Origin: Lentilactobacillus fungorum
Lineage (GTDB): Bacteria > Bacillota > Bacilli > Lactobacillales > Lactobacillaceae
Length of the DNA: 64,000 nucleotides
Reading direction: 5' to 3'
Assembly (NCBI RefSeq): GCF_016860605.1
Contig: NZ_BNJR01000014.1
Location: forward strand, 1 to 64,000
Positions 32,134-41,978 of this stretch are shown here, one piece after another. The first letter of the stretch is position 1. The number at the start of each line of letters is the position of its first letter. A program made the translations under genes and the position numbers. Below the pieces are notes generated by a model. That model saw nothing but the letters and a program-made list of their open reading frames with translations, had not been told where the DNA came from and did no database searches.

Positions 32134-34299
32134 ATGAGAACAATATTTACTTTATTCAAACGAGATTTACGTAGCATTTTTCATAGCCGGCCGGTGTGGA
32201 TCACCCTGCTGGCTTTTTGCCTAATTCCAGCAATTTATGCGATTCCAAATATCAAGGCCTCCTGGGATCCTTATTCTAAGGCTAACACCAGTCGACTGCC
32301 GATCGCCGTTGTTAATGGCGATCAGGGAAGCCGCATTAATGGCCGTTCAATCGATGTCGGCAAACAAATTGTCACTCAACTTAAACAAAGCAAAGATATT
32401 CATTGGGTCATTACCAATAGCTGGCAAGGAAATAACGGTTTGGATCAAGGCAAGTATTACGCATTAATTGAAATTCCCAACGACTTTTCCAGCAAACTTA
32501 GCACCTTAACGACCACTAATCCTCAAAAACCAAATATTATCTATAAATCAAACGAAAAGCTCAACCCTGCCGCGACCAAAATAACGGGTCAGGCAAAAGA
32601 TTCACTAACCGAACAAGTCCGCGACAACTTTATTAAGATTAGCAGTAAAGCCGCTCTTAAAGAAATGAACACAGCCGGCGAAACGCTGAATACTCATAAA
32701 CCCCAAATTCTCCAAATTCGCACTTCGCTATTAGACGCGATTAAAACGATTAAGAAAACGCAAGGCTATTTGGGCCAGATTAACAACGATTCAAAGGATA
32801 TGCAGCAGTATCTCTCAACCGTTAAAAATGATATTCCTAAAATTTCCAATCAAATTACTGACCTCCAAAAAGTCGTTAGTCACGGCAAATCACTCACCAG
32901 TGCGACCAAAACAACCTTAGCCGCCACTAAAAATGATTTAGCAGACGGATTAGCCGACCTGCAAACCGATAATCAACAACTGTCTGCTTTAGCCTCAGAC
33001 TTAAGAGCCAGCAGTGCTAATCCGTCCAGTTCATTAATCAAGACTGAGATCGCTCAATCCCAAACAGTGACGAACACCATTCTCGATCACCTTAATAACG
33101 CCTTGCGACTAGCCGATATCATTAATAATATTTTTCCTAGCAATCGAACCACTTCTTTAGTCCGCTCAATCAGCCAGGCTAAAAAAACTGTCCATCAGCA
33201 GCAACGCAATCTCACCAATCTTAAATCAAAAGCGGCCGCCGGTAGCTCAAAACAGACACTTAGCCAATTAGCGGCCAAAATTGCCCGGACAAGCGCGCAA
33301 TTGAGCAGAAATATTGATGCCGCGAATACGTCATTTAACGACAGCGTGAACCAAGACTTAGATAACCTTAATAACACCCTAACGACCGGCATGACTGGTG
33401 ATGACCAAGTACTCCAATCCCTGCGAAGCCTCATCCCCCAGTTAAATGCTCTCGCGGACGCCGGCACTTCCATCAGCAAGCTTTCCATTTCTCGGGTTAA
33501 GCAAATCCACAGTCGCCTAACCGACATTCAAGCCAAACTAAACGATTTAAATGATCAAACAAAGTTCATTAACGAAAAGAACCTCGATCATCTCATTAAT
33601 CTATTGGCAGAGAATCCTCAAGCGGCTAACTTATTATCGTCGCCAATCACGTTAAAGCAAGCCGACCTTTACAACATGAGCAAATTTGGCTATGGCGTAA
33701 CGCCATTTTACACAACCCTTTCCATTTGGATTGGCATTTTATTACTCACCACCATCATCTCTTGGAAATACCGATCAAAGAAGAACGAACGGTTTCCAAG
33801 AGCTAACCTCATTGAAAAGTACGTAGGTAAACTGCTGCTTTACTTGTCAATTTCACTCACCCAAACAACTTTTACCATGCTGGGAGAATTATTCATTCTG
33901 GGCATTCGACCCGTCAGCGTTTTGGCAATGCTGGCCACCGCTTATACGGCCACGATTGTTTTTACAATTATGATGTATACCTTGGTGTATATGTTTGGCA
34001 ATGTTGGTAAAGTTATTAGTGTCCTACTCATGATTATCCAACTATTTGGTACCGGTGGCATTTATCCACTAGAAACAATTCCGCCATACTTGGCAGCTTT
34101 GGCGCCGTACCTACCGTTTACCTACGCCATTCAAGGATTCCGTGAAGCAATTGCCGGTCCAATTCCAAGTGTTTTTTGGCACTCATTATTGGTTTTAAGT
34201 GGTTTTGCGATTGCGTTCTTGTTGATTGCACCACTGCGACGCGTTTTTCAAAAGCCTATTGCCGAATTGGAGAACGGATTTCATCAATCAAAATTATAA
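32134..34299 (+). CDS. YhgE/Pip family membrane protein (paralogue 2)
   Basis: A 721-residue paralogue of the protein at 29036, identical in length. The same order is seen: an N-terminal helix, then LPIAVVNGDQGSRING, GKYYALIEIPNDFSSKL, a long helical extracytoplasmic part rich in Asn, Gln and Thr (about 180-500), and C-terminal membrane helices with YMFGNVGKVISVLLMIIQLF and LPFTYAIQGFREAIAGP. It follows the secreted protein gene by 18 bases and is followed by a terminator. Two same-length paralogues in one locus suggest a heteromeric membrane complex; this is inference. Confidence 0.87.
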   Translation: MRTIFTLFKRDLRSIFHSRPVWITLLAFCLIPAIYAIPNIKASWDPYSKANTSRLPIAVVNGDQGSRINGRSIDVGKQIVTQLKQSKDIHWVITNSWQGNNGLDQGKYYALIEIPNDFSSKLSTLTTTNPQKPNIIYKSNEKLNPAATKITGQAKDSLTEQVRDNFIKISSKAALKEMNTAGETLNTHKPQILQIRTSLLDAIKTIKKTQGYLGQINNDSKDMQQYLSTVKNDIPKISNQITDLQKVVSHGKSLTSATKTTLAATKNDLADGLADLQTDNQQLSALASDLRASSANPSSSLIKTEIAQSQTVTNTILDHLNNALRLADIINNIFPSNRTTSLVRSISQAKKTVHQQQRNLTNLKSKAAAGSSKQTLSQLAAKIARTSAQLSRNIDAANTSFNDSVNQDLDNLNNTLTTGMTGDDQVLQSLRSLIPQLNALADAGTSISKLSISRVKQIHSRLTDIQAKLNDLNDQTKFINEKNLDHLINLLAENPQAANLLSSPITLKQADLYNMSKFGYGVTPFYTTLSIWIGILLLTTIISWKYRSKKNERFPRANLIEKYVGKLLLYLSISLTQTTFTMLGELFILGIRPVSVLAMLATAYTATIVFTIMMYTLVYMFGNVGKVISVLLMIIQLFGTGGIYPLETIPPYLAALAPYLPFTYAIQGFREAIAGPIPSVFWHSLLVLSGFAIAFLLIAPLRRVFQKPIAELENGFHQSKL

Positions 34300-34352
34300 G
34301 TGGTTAATGAAGCTTAACCGGCATCACAATTTAATCCGCTATTGATTTTTAA

Positions 34353-34386
34353 CCACCATCTCCTGTGCCGGATGGTGGCTTTTTTA
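34353..34386 (+). terminator. Intrinsic terminator after the second YhgE gene
   Basis: CCACCATC and GATGGTGG around a 10-base loop, then CTTTTTT. Confidence 0.85.
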
Positions 34387-34651
34387 AGTTTCGCTGAAGG
34401 TTCATTTAAGGATGTTAGCGTTTTTTATAAACTCTTTTCACATCATCCCCAAATCGGTTCAATTTAAGTTTGACTTAAGCTGAATTGAATATTCTACTGT
34501 CATTCTAAAACGAAGGGGAGATGCCAATGATCTAATTAACCGACAATTGAATAAAAAACAATCCGGATTGAATCACTTACATGAACAACTTACATGAACA
34601 ATTCAAACTTTAACCTATCAAACTAACTAAAATAAAAAGGAGATCATGCTT
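34387..34651 (+). other. Long 5' region of the repeat-protein gene
   Basis: Contains a TTGACT-N17-TCTACT promoter candidate near 34470-34500, a four-codon ORF (ATG CCA ATG ATC TAA) behind AAGGGGAG, and two direct copies of ACTTACATGAACAA. The promoter is not certain. Confidence 0.35.
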
Positions 34652-35746
34652 ATGAATTTAAAACAATTTGTACTAACCTCAGGTGCCGCTTTGGCAATGT
34701 TAGGCACCACCTCAGTTTCAACAATGATCGCAAACGCAGATACAACTTCTGCTAATGCCCAAACAACTGCCGTTGCCAAAGGTACTCAAGGAAAAGCCGA
34801 CTCAAAAGCAAATTCAACTAGCAGCCAAACTACTAGCGAAAAGGCGGCTGGCACTAGTTCGACTAAAGCTCAAACGTCAACCCCACAGGCATCTTCAAAG
34901 ACAAGCTCGAATGAGAAAAGCACTACAATCACAACAAATAATTCGAGTCTAACCACAGAAAAAAAGCAGCCGGCAAAGGCTACTAACACCACGGTAGTCA
35001 ACAACTCGAATACAACTGCCACAAAGACGCAGCCAGCTAAATCCACTAACACTGCTGCGGTCAACAATTCGAGTGCAACTGCCACAAAAACGCAGCCAGC
35101 TACATCCACTAGCTCTGCTGTAGTTAACAATTCAAGTACAACCACTCAAAAGAAGCAGCCGGCTAAATCCACTAGCTCTGCTGTAGTTGACAATTCGAGT
35201 GCAACCACTCAAAAGAAGCAGCCAGCTAAATCCACTAGCTCTGCTGTAGTTGACAATTCGAGTGCAACCACTCAAAAGAAGCAGCCGGCTAAATCCACTA
35301 ACACCACTACGGCCACTAATTTGAGTACTCATAAAACTCAAACGCCTAAAGCTGGCAATACTAGCGATAAAACTGCTCGAAAAGCAACTGCCTCAACTAA
35401 AAGCAGCAAAGCCACTAACAGCCCAACTACTAAGAAGTTTAAACAACGGGCAACCCGTGTGACGGGAGACACTTACGCTTCTTATAATAAAGGTTATAAC
35501 AGTTCTGTCACTGCAACCCAAGATAACTCAACGATCAACTACGCTGTTAACCTCTTTGATAGTGATGGTAACACTAGCAGCAAGCCAGTCCAAATCAAAA
35601 TCTACAAAGATGGTAAACTGTGCAAAACGATTAACGCATCATCCGGTTCTGCAACTGGTTCTTTAAAGGTTGCTAAAGGAACTTACAGCTTACAAATCTT
35701 TAACAACAATTCTGCTCATTATGCAGGCGGCCTTTCACTCAACTAA
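34652..35746 (+). CDS. Secreted Thr/Ser-rich protein with 21-residue repeats
   Basis: A 364-residue exported protein. The ATG at 34652 is nine bases from AAGGAG; an ATG six bases earlier is too close to it. A signal peptide ends near ANADTT (about residue 29). Then comes a low-complexity Thr/Ser/Ala/Lys region with six or so tandem repeats of 21 residues (type QKKQPAKSTSSAVVDNSSAT), two of them identical at the protein level. The last 95 residues are a compact beta-rich domain (TYASYNKGYNSSVTATQDN to GTYSLQIFNNNSAHYAGG). There is no LPXTG or other clear anchor. The repeat region is probably a stalk or a glycosylated spacer. Confidence 0.75.
   Translation: MNLKQFVLTSGAALAMLGTTSVSTMIANADTTSANAQTTAVAKGTQGKADSKANSTSSQTTSEKAAGTSSTKAQTSTPQASSKTSSNEKSTTITTNNSSLTTEKKQPAKATNTTVVNNSNTTATKTQPAKSTNTAAVNNSSATATKTQPATSTSSAVVNNSSTTTQKKQPAKSTSSAVVDNSSATTQKKQPAKSTSSAVVDNSSATTQKKQPAKSTNTTTATNLSTHKTQTPKAGNTSDKTARKATASTKSSKATNSPTTKKFKQRATRVTGDTYASYNKGYNSSVTATQDNSTINYAVNLFDSDGNTSSKPVQIKIYKDGKLCKTINASSGSATGSLKVAKGTYSLQIFNNNSAHYAGGLSLN
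34970..35330 (+). repeat. 63-bp in-frame tandem repeats
   Basis: Units of 63 bp (21 codons) within the secreted protein gene. The units around 35146-35271 are almost identical in DNA, indicating recent duplication; outer units are diverged. Confidence 0.85.
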
Positions 35747-35813
35747 ACTTAATTGACAAAACTGATCATTAAGTTAAGCACCTGTATATGGCAGTTCGCT
35801 CCCATTTAAACGA

Positions 35814-35862
35814 AGCGGCGCAATCATTCCCAATTTAGGGAGTGGTTGCGCCACTTTGTTTT
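35814..35862. terminator. Bidirectional hairpin between convergent genes
   Basis: AGCGGCGCAATCATTCCC pairs with GGGAGTGGTTGCGCCACT (mostly matched), T-rich on the plus side. Confidence 0.7.
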
Positions 35863-35971
35863 AAGCTGGTTTTTGATAGCTACAAGTCATCAGATTCAAG
35901 AACAGTCACGAAACGCCGATTTATTCGGCAGCTTCCAACCGTCTAGCTTTACTCATTTCAAGCTGGCCAAC

Positions 35972-36916
35972 TCACTTCTTTGTCACCTCTGCTTGAATCA
36001 TCTGATGCAGCCGTTCAAATAAGATGCCTTCTCTTAACCCGCTAGTCGAAAATATAATTCGGTCTGAATCCAAATAATTCATTAATAAGACCAGTGGGAT
36101 TAACCCACCGACAATAATATCCGCCCGCGTTTTGCTAATTCCCGGAACCTTCTTTCGTTCCTCCAAATTTTCGCCAAGGATTCGTTGGAAAGTATCATTA
36201 ACTTGATCGTCTCGTAATTGGTAACCGTGGATATCATCAGTATCTAGTAAATTATTATAACGGCGGTTAATTTTTGCCAACGTTCGATTACTCCCACCCA
36301 GACCAATGATCGGCAAATTCAAGCCGTTTTTCAACCACCAGACATTCTGAAAGAGCCGATCCACAAAAATGGTTGCCTTAAAGAACTCCTGAGCAGAAAT
36401 TTCGTCTGATAATTCAAATTTAGATGACAGGGTTACCGAACCGACCGGAATACTGATTAAGTTATTGACCCGGCCATTTTGAACTAAGATCACTTCGGCA
36501 CTGGCACCACCAGTATCGATAATGACACAGTTAACGGCCGGCAAAGTTTCACTAACTCCTACATAGTCATAATAGGCCTCCTGGGAGCCAGAGATAACTT
36601 CCAAATCAATCCCGATATCATTTTTGACCCGTTTCAAAAATTGTTTCTGATTGGTAGCCTGCCGGACCGCTGCGGTTGCGACAGCTTTTATCGTCAAGTT
36701 ATCCAACTTTGAATAAACGTCCTTGAATCCCTGTAATGCAGTTAGCGTTCGGTCAATCGCATCCGGTTGGAGAATTTTTTCAACTCCCATGTTTTCCGAC
36801 AACCGAACATACTCCTTCATTTGCGTCACGGTTTGATAAGTCGCATTCTTGCCAATCTGGCTAATGGTCATCCGAACGGAGTTGGAACCTAAATCAATCA
36901 CAGCAAAATTTTCCAT
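35972..36916 (-). CDS. ppx: Ppx/GppA family exopolyphosphatase
   Basis: A 314-residue member of the ASKHA-fold Ppx/GppA family, which releases phosphate from polyphosphate or converts pppGpp to ppGpp. It begins AVIDLGSNSVRMTI, the phosphate-binding loop, and has the second glycine motif VIIDTGGASAEV near 135. It is the last gene of a three-gene operon and overlaps the ppk stop by one base. The length equals the short, catalytic-domain-only form. Exopolyphosphatase is favoured by the ppk context. Confidence 0.9.
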   Translation of the reverse strand: MENFAVIDLGSNSVRMTISQIGKNATYQTVTQMKEYVRLSENMGVEKILQPDAIDRTLTALQGFKDVYSKLDNLTIKAVATAAVRQATNQKQFLKRVKNDIGIDLEVISGSQEAYYDYVGVSETLPAVNCVIIDTGGASAEVILVQNGRVNNLISIPVGSVTLSSKFELSDEISAQEFFKATIFVDRLFQNVWWLKNGLNLPIIGLGGSNRTLAKINRRYNNLLDTDDIHGYQLRDDQVNDTFQRILGENLEERKKVPGISKTRADIIVGGLIPLVLLMNYLDSDRIIFSTSGLREGILFERLHQMIQAEVTKK

Positions 36917-39096
36917 TATGAGTTCTCTCTCCCATCTTCATCGTCATTGAATGGATCAGGTTGATTTTGAGGGCTCAACATCGGCTGAAACTGGGCACCG
37001 GTTGTTTTCCGGTGAGTGTTTTGCTGAGCATCTGCAAGTTTGGTTGCTTGGGCCGCAAAGTATTCTTGAGAATCCAAAGGCGCTCGACCGCGGCGATCAA
37101 CACGTTTATAGATCCCATCCTTATCCAAATTCCGAGTCTTGACGTTATCAGTCCACATCGTGTGATAAATTGCAATCACCCGTTTTGCTAAGTCGGGCTG
37201 CAATACTGGAAACAGCTGCTCAACCCGGCGATTCAAATTCCGGGTCATCAAGTCAGCACTCGACAAGTAAACTTGTTGTTCACCGTCAAAATCAAATAAA
37301 TAAATTCGGCTGTGTTCAAGGAAACGGCCAACAATTGAATGAACGGTAATATTTTCGCTGACTGCTTTAATACCTGTTTTGAGGCAACAGATTCCCCTCA
37401 CAATCAAGTCGATCTTAACCCCGGCTGCCGATGCCTCGTATAACTTGGCAATCATGTCTTGATCAGACAGTGAGTTCATCTTCATTTGCACGTGAACCGG
37501 CTGTCCAGCCTTGGCGGCCTTAATTGCTTCATTCAACCGATCAGTAATAAAATCACGAATCCCTTTGGGCGAAATGTGTAGTTGATGAAAGTATGGTGGT
37601 CGTGAGTATCCCGACAACATGTTAAAAATATTGGTAACATCAATGCCAATATCGTTATTGCAAGTTAATAATCCTAAATCGGTATAAAAGTGGGCGGTCA
37701 CGTCGTTGTAGTTCCCGGTGCCCATGTGAATATAACGACGGATACCATTTTCTTCCCGCCGAACAACCAACGAAAGCTTTGAGTGCGTCTTTAGGCCAAC
37801 CAAGCCATAAATGACGTGGCAGCCCATTTTTTCGAGTTGACGGGCCCAATGAACGTTATTTTCTTCGTCAAAACGGGCTTTGACCTCAACCAAAACCGTT
37901 ACCTGCTTACCATTTTGCGCAGCCCGGCCCAAATACTTGATAATGGGTGAATCACCAGATACCCGATAAAGGGTCATCTTGATGGCTAATACTTCGTTAT
38001 CAATTGACGCTTGGCGAATAAATTCTACGACGGAATCAAACTTATCGTATGGGTGCTGCATCAGCCAATCATGCTGTTTGATGGCATCGAAAATATTATG
38101 ATCCGAATCCAAAGCTGCCGGTTGATATGCTTTAAACGGTGCATACTTCAAGTCGTCATGGCCAACTGTTGCACTGGCCAACTTATTCAAGAACGTCAAA
38201 TCAATCGGCCCATTCACTTCATAAACGGAGTCTTCGTCAGTCGCTAACTCCCTGACCAAGCGCTTGCGTAACTTTTTGCTAATACTTGAATCCACTTCTA
38301 ATCGGATCACTTGGCCATGCTCACGCAACTTTAGCTGTTGCTGAACTTTTTTTAGCAGATCGGACGTATCCTCTTCGGCAACATCCAAGTCCATATCCCG
38401 AATTACCCGAAACATGGTGACTTCTTTGATGTCGTAATTAATAAAGAGTTGACTGACAAACCGCTTGATAATGTCTTCAATCAAGATAAAATCATTTTGG
38501 CCGTCCGGGAGCCGAACCACCCGCGGAAAAATACTTGGCACCTGTAAGGTCGCGTACAAGTTCTTCCCATTCACATCATCATTTTTAGTGATTCGCAGGG
38601 CTAAATTCAAAGAATCATTACTGATAAATGGAAACGGCCGCGAACTGTCATCAGCCATTGGGGTTAAAACCGGGTACAATTCATCATGAAAATAGCCTTT
38701 AATAAATTGAAACTGATGGTCGCTTAACTCATCGACTGATAACAACCGGATACCGACTTGATTAATAGCCGGCAGCAGCGATCGGTTTAACGTACTATAT
38801 TGCTTAACCAACATATCGTGGGCTTTATCATTAACCGCCTTTAATTGTTGTGCCGGTGTTAGTCCGGAAGCATCGGTCCCTTCATACTTAACCTCAGTCA
38901 ATTTGGCCAGCGATGCCACTCGCACCATAAAAAATTCATCTAAATTGCTCTGGGTAATTCCTAGAAACTTGACCCGCTCCAGCAGTGGGTTGGCTTTATC
39001 CCGGGCTTCATCTAAGACCCGGTAATTAAAGTCCAGCCAACTGAGTTCACGGTTCGTGTAATAATTTGGATCCTTAAAATCGATTTTAGAACTCAT
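36916..39096 (-). CDS. ppk: Polyphosphate kinase Ppk1
   Basis: A 726-residue enzyme that reversibly polymerises the gamma-phosphate of ATP into polyphosphate at the membrane. The N-terminal domain starts with YYTNRELSWLDFNYRVLDEA. The autophosphorylated histidine is His438 in GLKTHSKLSLVV, and the second conserved histidine lies in FLEHSRIYLF. Metal and ATP-binding segments (YRVSGDSPIIKYLGRAAQNG, VLVEVKARFDEENN) are intact. It overlaps the upstream Ppx/GppA gene by four bases and the downstream one by one base, so all three proteins are made together. Confidence 0.96.
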   Translation of the reverse strand: MSSKIDFKDPNYYTNRELSWLDFNYRVLDEARDKANPLLERVKFLGITQSNLDEFFMVRVASLAKLTEVKYEGTDASGLTPAQQLKAVNDKAHDMLVKQYSTLNRSLLPAINQVGIRLLSVDELSDHQFQFIKGYFHDELYPVLTPMADDSSRPFPFISNDSLNLALRITKNDDVNGKNLYATLQVPSIFPRVVRLPDGQNDFILIEDIIKRFVSQLFINYDIKEVTMFRVIRDMDLDVAEEDTSDLLKKVQQQLKLREHGQVIRLEVDSSISKKLRKRLVRELATDEDSVYEVNGPIDLTFLNKLASATVGHDDLKYAPFKAYQPAALDSDHNIFDAIKQHDWLMQHPYDKFDSVVEFIRQASIDNEVLAIKMTLYRVSGDSPIIKYLGRAAQNGKQVTVLVEVKARFDEENNVHWARQLEKMGCHVIYGLVGLKTHSKLSLVVRREENGIRRYIHMGTGNYNDVTAHFYTDLGLLTCNNDIGIDVTNIFNMLSGYSRPPYFHQLHISPKGIRDFITDRLNEAIKAAKAGQPVHVQMKMNSLSDQDMIAKLYEASAAGVKIDLIVRGICCLKTGIKAVSENITVHSIVGRFLEHSRIYLFDFDGEQQVYLSSADLMTRNLNRRVEQLFPVLQPDLAKRVIAIYHTMWTDNVKTRNLDKDGIYKRVDRRGRAPLDSQEYFAAQATKLADAQQNTHRKTTGAQFQPMLSPQNQPDPFNDDEDGRENS

Positions 39097-40631
39097 TTTG
39101 CTTTCACGCCCCTTTGCTTCAATTCTGCTCTAAATCCATACGCTTCAGTAAAGAATTGACTTTTTGAATTGAATATCCAATTTTCATAAGCGAGACTAGC
39201 GTTACTAAAGACGGTAATAATCACTTTAGGCGCCTTGATGGAAACCGAAATCTTTTTGATTTTTTGCTGCCGGTCGTCGTCTAAAGCATCAGCCAGACGC
39301 AAAATTGCCGCTAGTTTGGAAATCAAGCGCCGATTTTCTGCTGAGATGTGCTGAAAGTGACTTAAATCTTCGCTTGGTGTCGTTGAGCTATGATATCTGG
39401 CAATGGCCGCAATGGTTCGGCGTTCAATATCTGACAAGCCAATAATGTCAGAGTGCTGAATGATATATTCCGAATGCAAATAGTGTTCATGAATGCCAAT
39501 ATAATTACCCACGTCATGCAAAATTGCCGCCACCTGCAGCAAGACCCGCTCCCGGTTACCCAATTGATGCAGTGGCTTCAACTGATCAAACAGGTGCAGC
39601 GCAAACTTAGTAACCAACTGTTGGTGGACTGGTTCCACCCCATAATGTTCGGCCAGGTTATTTGCCATAATGATCGTTTGGGGGACAAAGTTACGATTGG
39701 AATAGCCTTCAATCACGGCTTCATTATTGACCAGACCATCAACCACATTAGAAGTTGAAAAGCCAATCTCCTTTGCGTTGGTTACTCGAATAATGCGGCG
39801 AATCAATAACAGTTCCGGTAAAATGAGCGGTACATATTCTTCGTCAACCTGTAATTCCTCAATGACGTATTGATCCGAGGCATCGACTAACTTATCAATT
39901 AACTCGTTAAATTCATCAACCGTTAGATTTTTCTGCGGATCCCCCAAGTAATTATCAATCATCCGTTTGAGCGGCAAAGTGCCCAATAAAATAATTTTAC
40001 TGGCAGCCGCGTCTTGCACAACGCTAGAAGGGTTGCCAATATAAAAGTCATTTAATTTACTATCAATGTAGTCGTTCAACAACCCAATTGAATTGGGGGC
40101 CGTCTGTCGCAGGCTTTGTAAGTCCTCGGCAATTTTAATTGGTCCCAACGCAAAGTTGGTCGATGACACAAATTGACTCCCATCAAATTCGGTGATGGCT
40201 GTATTGCCCGAAGTGACACCCACCAAAAAGGTCGTCCGCTGGGCCGTTTTTTCTTGACCCAATTTCATTGAAACCTTCTGATTCCGATAATAGGTTTCTT
40301 CACTTGTTGACAGCCATTGAACCGTCAACCCAGTATGAAGAAATAATTGGTCAGCAATAAAATCGGCGTTAATTGCTTCCGATAATGCCTGGCTTCCCCA
40401 AAGCTTATAATTAGTCACCCCATAATCATTTAAAATTTGGACAAACCCAGTTAACGCCTCAGAAACGCGTTCAACCGAATCAAAGCTCACTGGTTTATCT
40501 TGATAGACATCATCACCAAGGTTAATGTCTTTTTTTACCCGCTCTAAGGGTTTGGAATTCTTTAAATTCACAATCAACAACTCCAACCCCGAGACGCTTA
40601 CAACAATTGCTCCAAAGTATTTGCCTGCCAT
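39093..40631 (-). CDS. Ppx/GppA phosphatase with HD domain
   Basis: A 512-residue protein. The N-terminal two thirds is a diverged Ppx/GppA fold (YFGAIVVSVSGLELLIV in place of DxGSNS; FLVGVTSGNTAITEF in place of DTGGAS), so catalytic loop residues differ from active enzymes. The C-terminal part is an HD domain (VLLQVAAILHDVGNYIG, then HSEYIIQHSD and LRLADALDDD) as in long exopolyphosphatases. I start at ATG 40631, eight bases after AGAGGA. It is the first gene of the polyphosphate operon. The N-terminal half may sense rather than cleave polyphosphate or (p)ppGpp. Confidence 0.85.
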   Translation of the reverse strand: MAGKYFGAIVVSVSGLELLIVNLKNSKPLERVKKDINLGDDVYQDKPVSFDSVERVSEALTGFVQILNDYGVTNYKLWGSQALSEAINADFIADQLFLHTGLTVQWLSTSEETYYRNQKVSMKLGQEKTAQRTTFLVGVTSGNTAITEFDGSQFVSSTNFALGPIKIAEDLQSLRQTAPNSIGLLNDYIDSKLNDFYIGNPSSVVQDAAASKIILLGTLPLKRMIDNYLGDPQKNLTVDEFNELIDKLVDASDQYVIEELQVDEEYVPLILPELLLIRRIIRVTNAKEIGFSTSNVVDGLVNNEAVIEGYSNRNFVPQTIIMANNLAEHYGVEPVHQQLVTKFALHLFDQLKPLHQLGNRERVLLQVAAILHDVGNYIGIHEHYLHSEYIIQHSDIIGLSDIERRTIAAIARYHSSTTPSEDLSHFQHISAENRRLISKLAAILRLADALDDDRQQKIKKISVSIKAPKVIITVFSNASLAYENWIFNSKSQFFTEAYGFRAELKQRGVKAK

Positions 40632-40808
40632 TTTAATCATCCTCTGCACGCTTTACCACGGTTGTGGGGCCGCCTAATTAATATTATGATCAAAACAAGT
40701 ATACAATATTTCTAATGGCTGGGTTGGATATCTGGACCGAGATTTTGCAATTCACAAAAATTTTACAATTTAGGGGCGTTTTAAATTTAAATCGAGTCAA
40801 AATCCGAT

Positions 40809-40814
40809 TATAAT
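40809..40814 (+). promoter_or_regulatory. -10 element of the aldo/keto reductase gene
   Basis: TATAAT, with a poor -35 (TTTAAA, 40786-40791) at 17 bases. Confidence 0.45.
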
Positions 40815-40859
40815 ATTTTTGGACCCACGGATATATCTTAAATGAAAGAAGTGGCAGTA

Positions 40860-41729
40860 ATGGCAGAATTAAACGCAGCAAATGCGGGTACTTATCAGTT
40901 TGACGATCAGTTCAAGATTAATCGTTTAGGTTATGGAACAATGCAACTCACCGGTCCGGGAACTTGGGGACCGTACAAAGATCCGCAGCAAGCGGTTAGC
41001 GTTGTTAAACGGGCGACTGAACTTGGCATTAATTTCTTTGACACTGCCGATTCTTATGGCCCATGGTTTGCCGATCGTTACTTGGCTGCAGGCTTGAAGC
41101 AAGCAGCTAATCGTGATCAAATTTTTATTTCCGATAAGGTTGGTCAGACTCGCCAAGGCCCTAGTCAATGGACTCCCCATGGCGAACCCGGTTATTTGCG
41201 TCAGCAAGTCGAAGTGTCGCTGATGACTTTAGGCCTTGACCATGAAGACCTGCTGTTCTTGCATCGAATTGATTCCCACTTCCCAATTGCCGATCAAGTT
41301 GGTGAACTTAAGAAATTACAAGATGAGGGTAAGATTAAGCACATTGGCTTGAGCCAAGTTAGCGTCGATGAAATTAAGGAAGCCCAAAAGTACGCTCAAA
41401 TTGATGCAGTTGAAAACCTTTATAACGTTGCCAACCACAAAGATGACGACGTGGTTGATTACTGTGAAGCCAATCACTTAGCCTTTGTCCCGTGGTTCCC
41501 ATTGAACACGGGTAAATTAGTTGGTCAAGGAAGCCCATTGAGTGCAATTGCCAAAAAGAACAACGTTTCAGAAGCGCAAATTGCCTTGGCATGGCTCCTA
41601 AAGCGCTCACCGAATATTTTACCAATTCCAGGTACCAGTTCAATCCAACATCTAGAAGATAACGTCGCTGCAGCTAATGTCAGCTTGAGTGACGACGACT
41701 TTGATCAATTAAGCCACTTAGCTGAATAA
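40860..41729 (+). CDS. Aldo/keto reductase
   Basis: A 289-residue NADPH-dependent oxidoreductase of the AKR TIM-barrel family. Asp and Tyr of the catalytic tetrad are in FFDTADSYGPW, the active-site His lies in LLFLHRIDSH, and the C-terminal cofactor region has LPIPGTSSIQHLEDN. I prefer the ATG at 40860 (upstream GAAGTG) over the one at 40842, which adds six residues. It reduces aldehydes or ketones in the cytosol; the substrate is unknown. Monocistronic, followed by a terminator. Confidence 0.9.
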   Translation: MAELNAANAGTYQFDDQFKINRLGYGTMQLTGPGTWGPYKDPQQAVSVVKRATELGINFFDTADSYGPWFADRYLAAGLKQAANRDQIFISDKVGQTRQGPSQWTPHGEPGYLRQQVEVSLMTLGLDHEDLLFLHRIDSHFPIADQVGELKKLQDEGKIKHIGLSQVSVDEIKEAQKYAQIDAVENLYNVANHKDDDVVDYCEANHLAFVPWFPLNTGKLVGQGSPLSAIAKKNNVSEAQIALAWLLKRSPNILPIPGTSSIQHLEDNVAAANVSLSDDDFDQLSHLAE

Positions 41730-41771
41730 CTAATTGAGCGTTCATTTTTCGGCAATTTGCCGGCAGTTAAA

Positions 41772-41818
41772 AAAATCCCAAGCATTCTAGAATCACTTCA
41801 GAATGGTTGGGATTTTTC
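41772..41818 (+). terminator. Intrinsic terminator after the aldo/keto reductase gene
   Basis: AAATCCCA...ATTCT pairs with AGAAT...TGGGATTT, then TTCATTTTT. Bases 41820-41975 show nothing else. Confidence 0.8.
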
Positions 41819-41978
41819 ATTTTTGAACGGAAAAGGCCCCAAATATTAGCAGAACCAACCGTAATCGTTGTTGCTTCAATTCAAATATTGTGAATAGCTA
41901 ACCTCGGCCGGCAGTCTCAACACTATTTTTTACCGCGATTACCAATAGAATCCCTTCCTGCTAATCACAAGCCACTAA

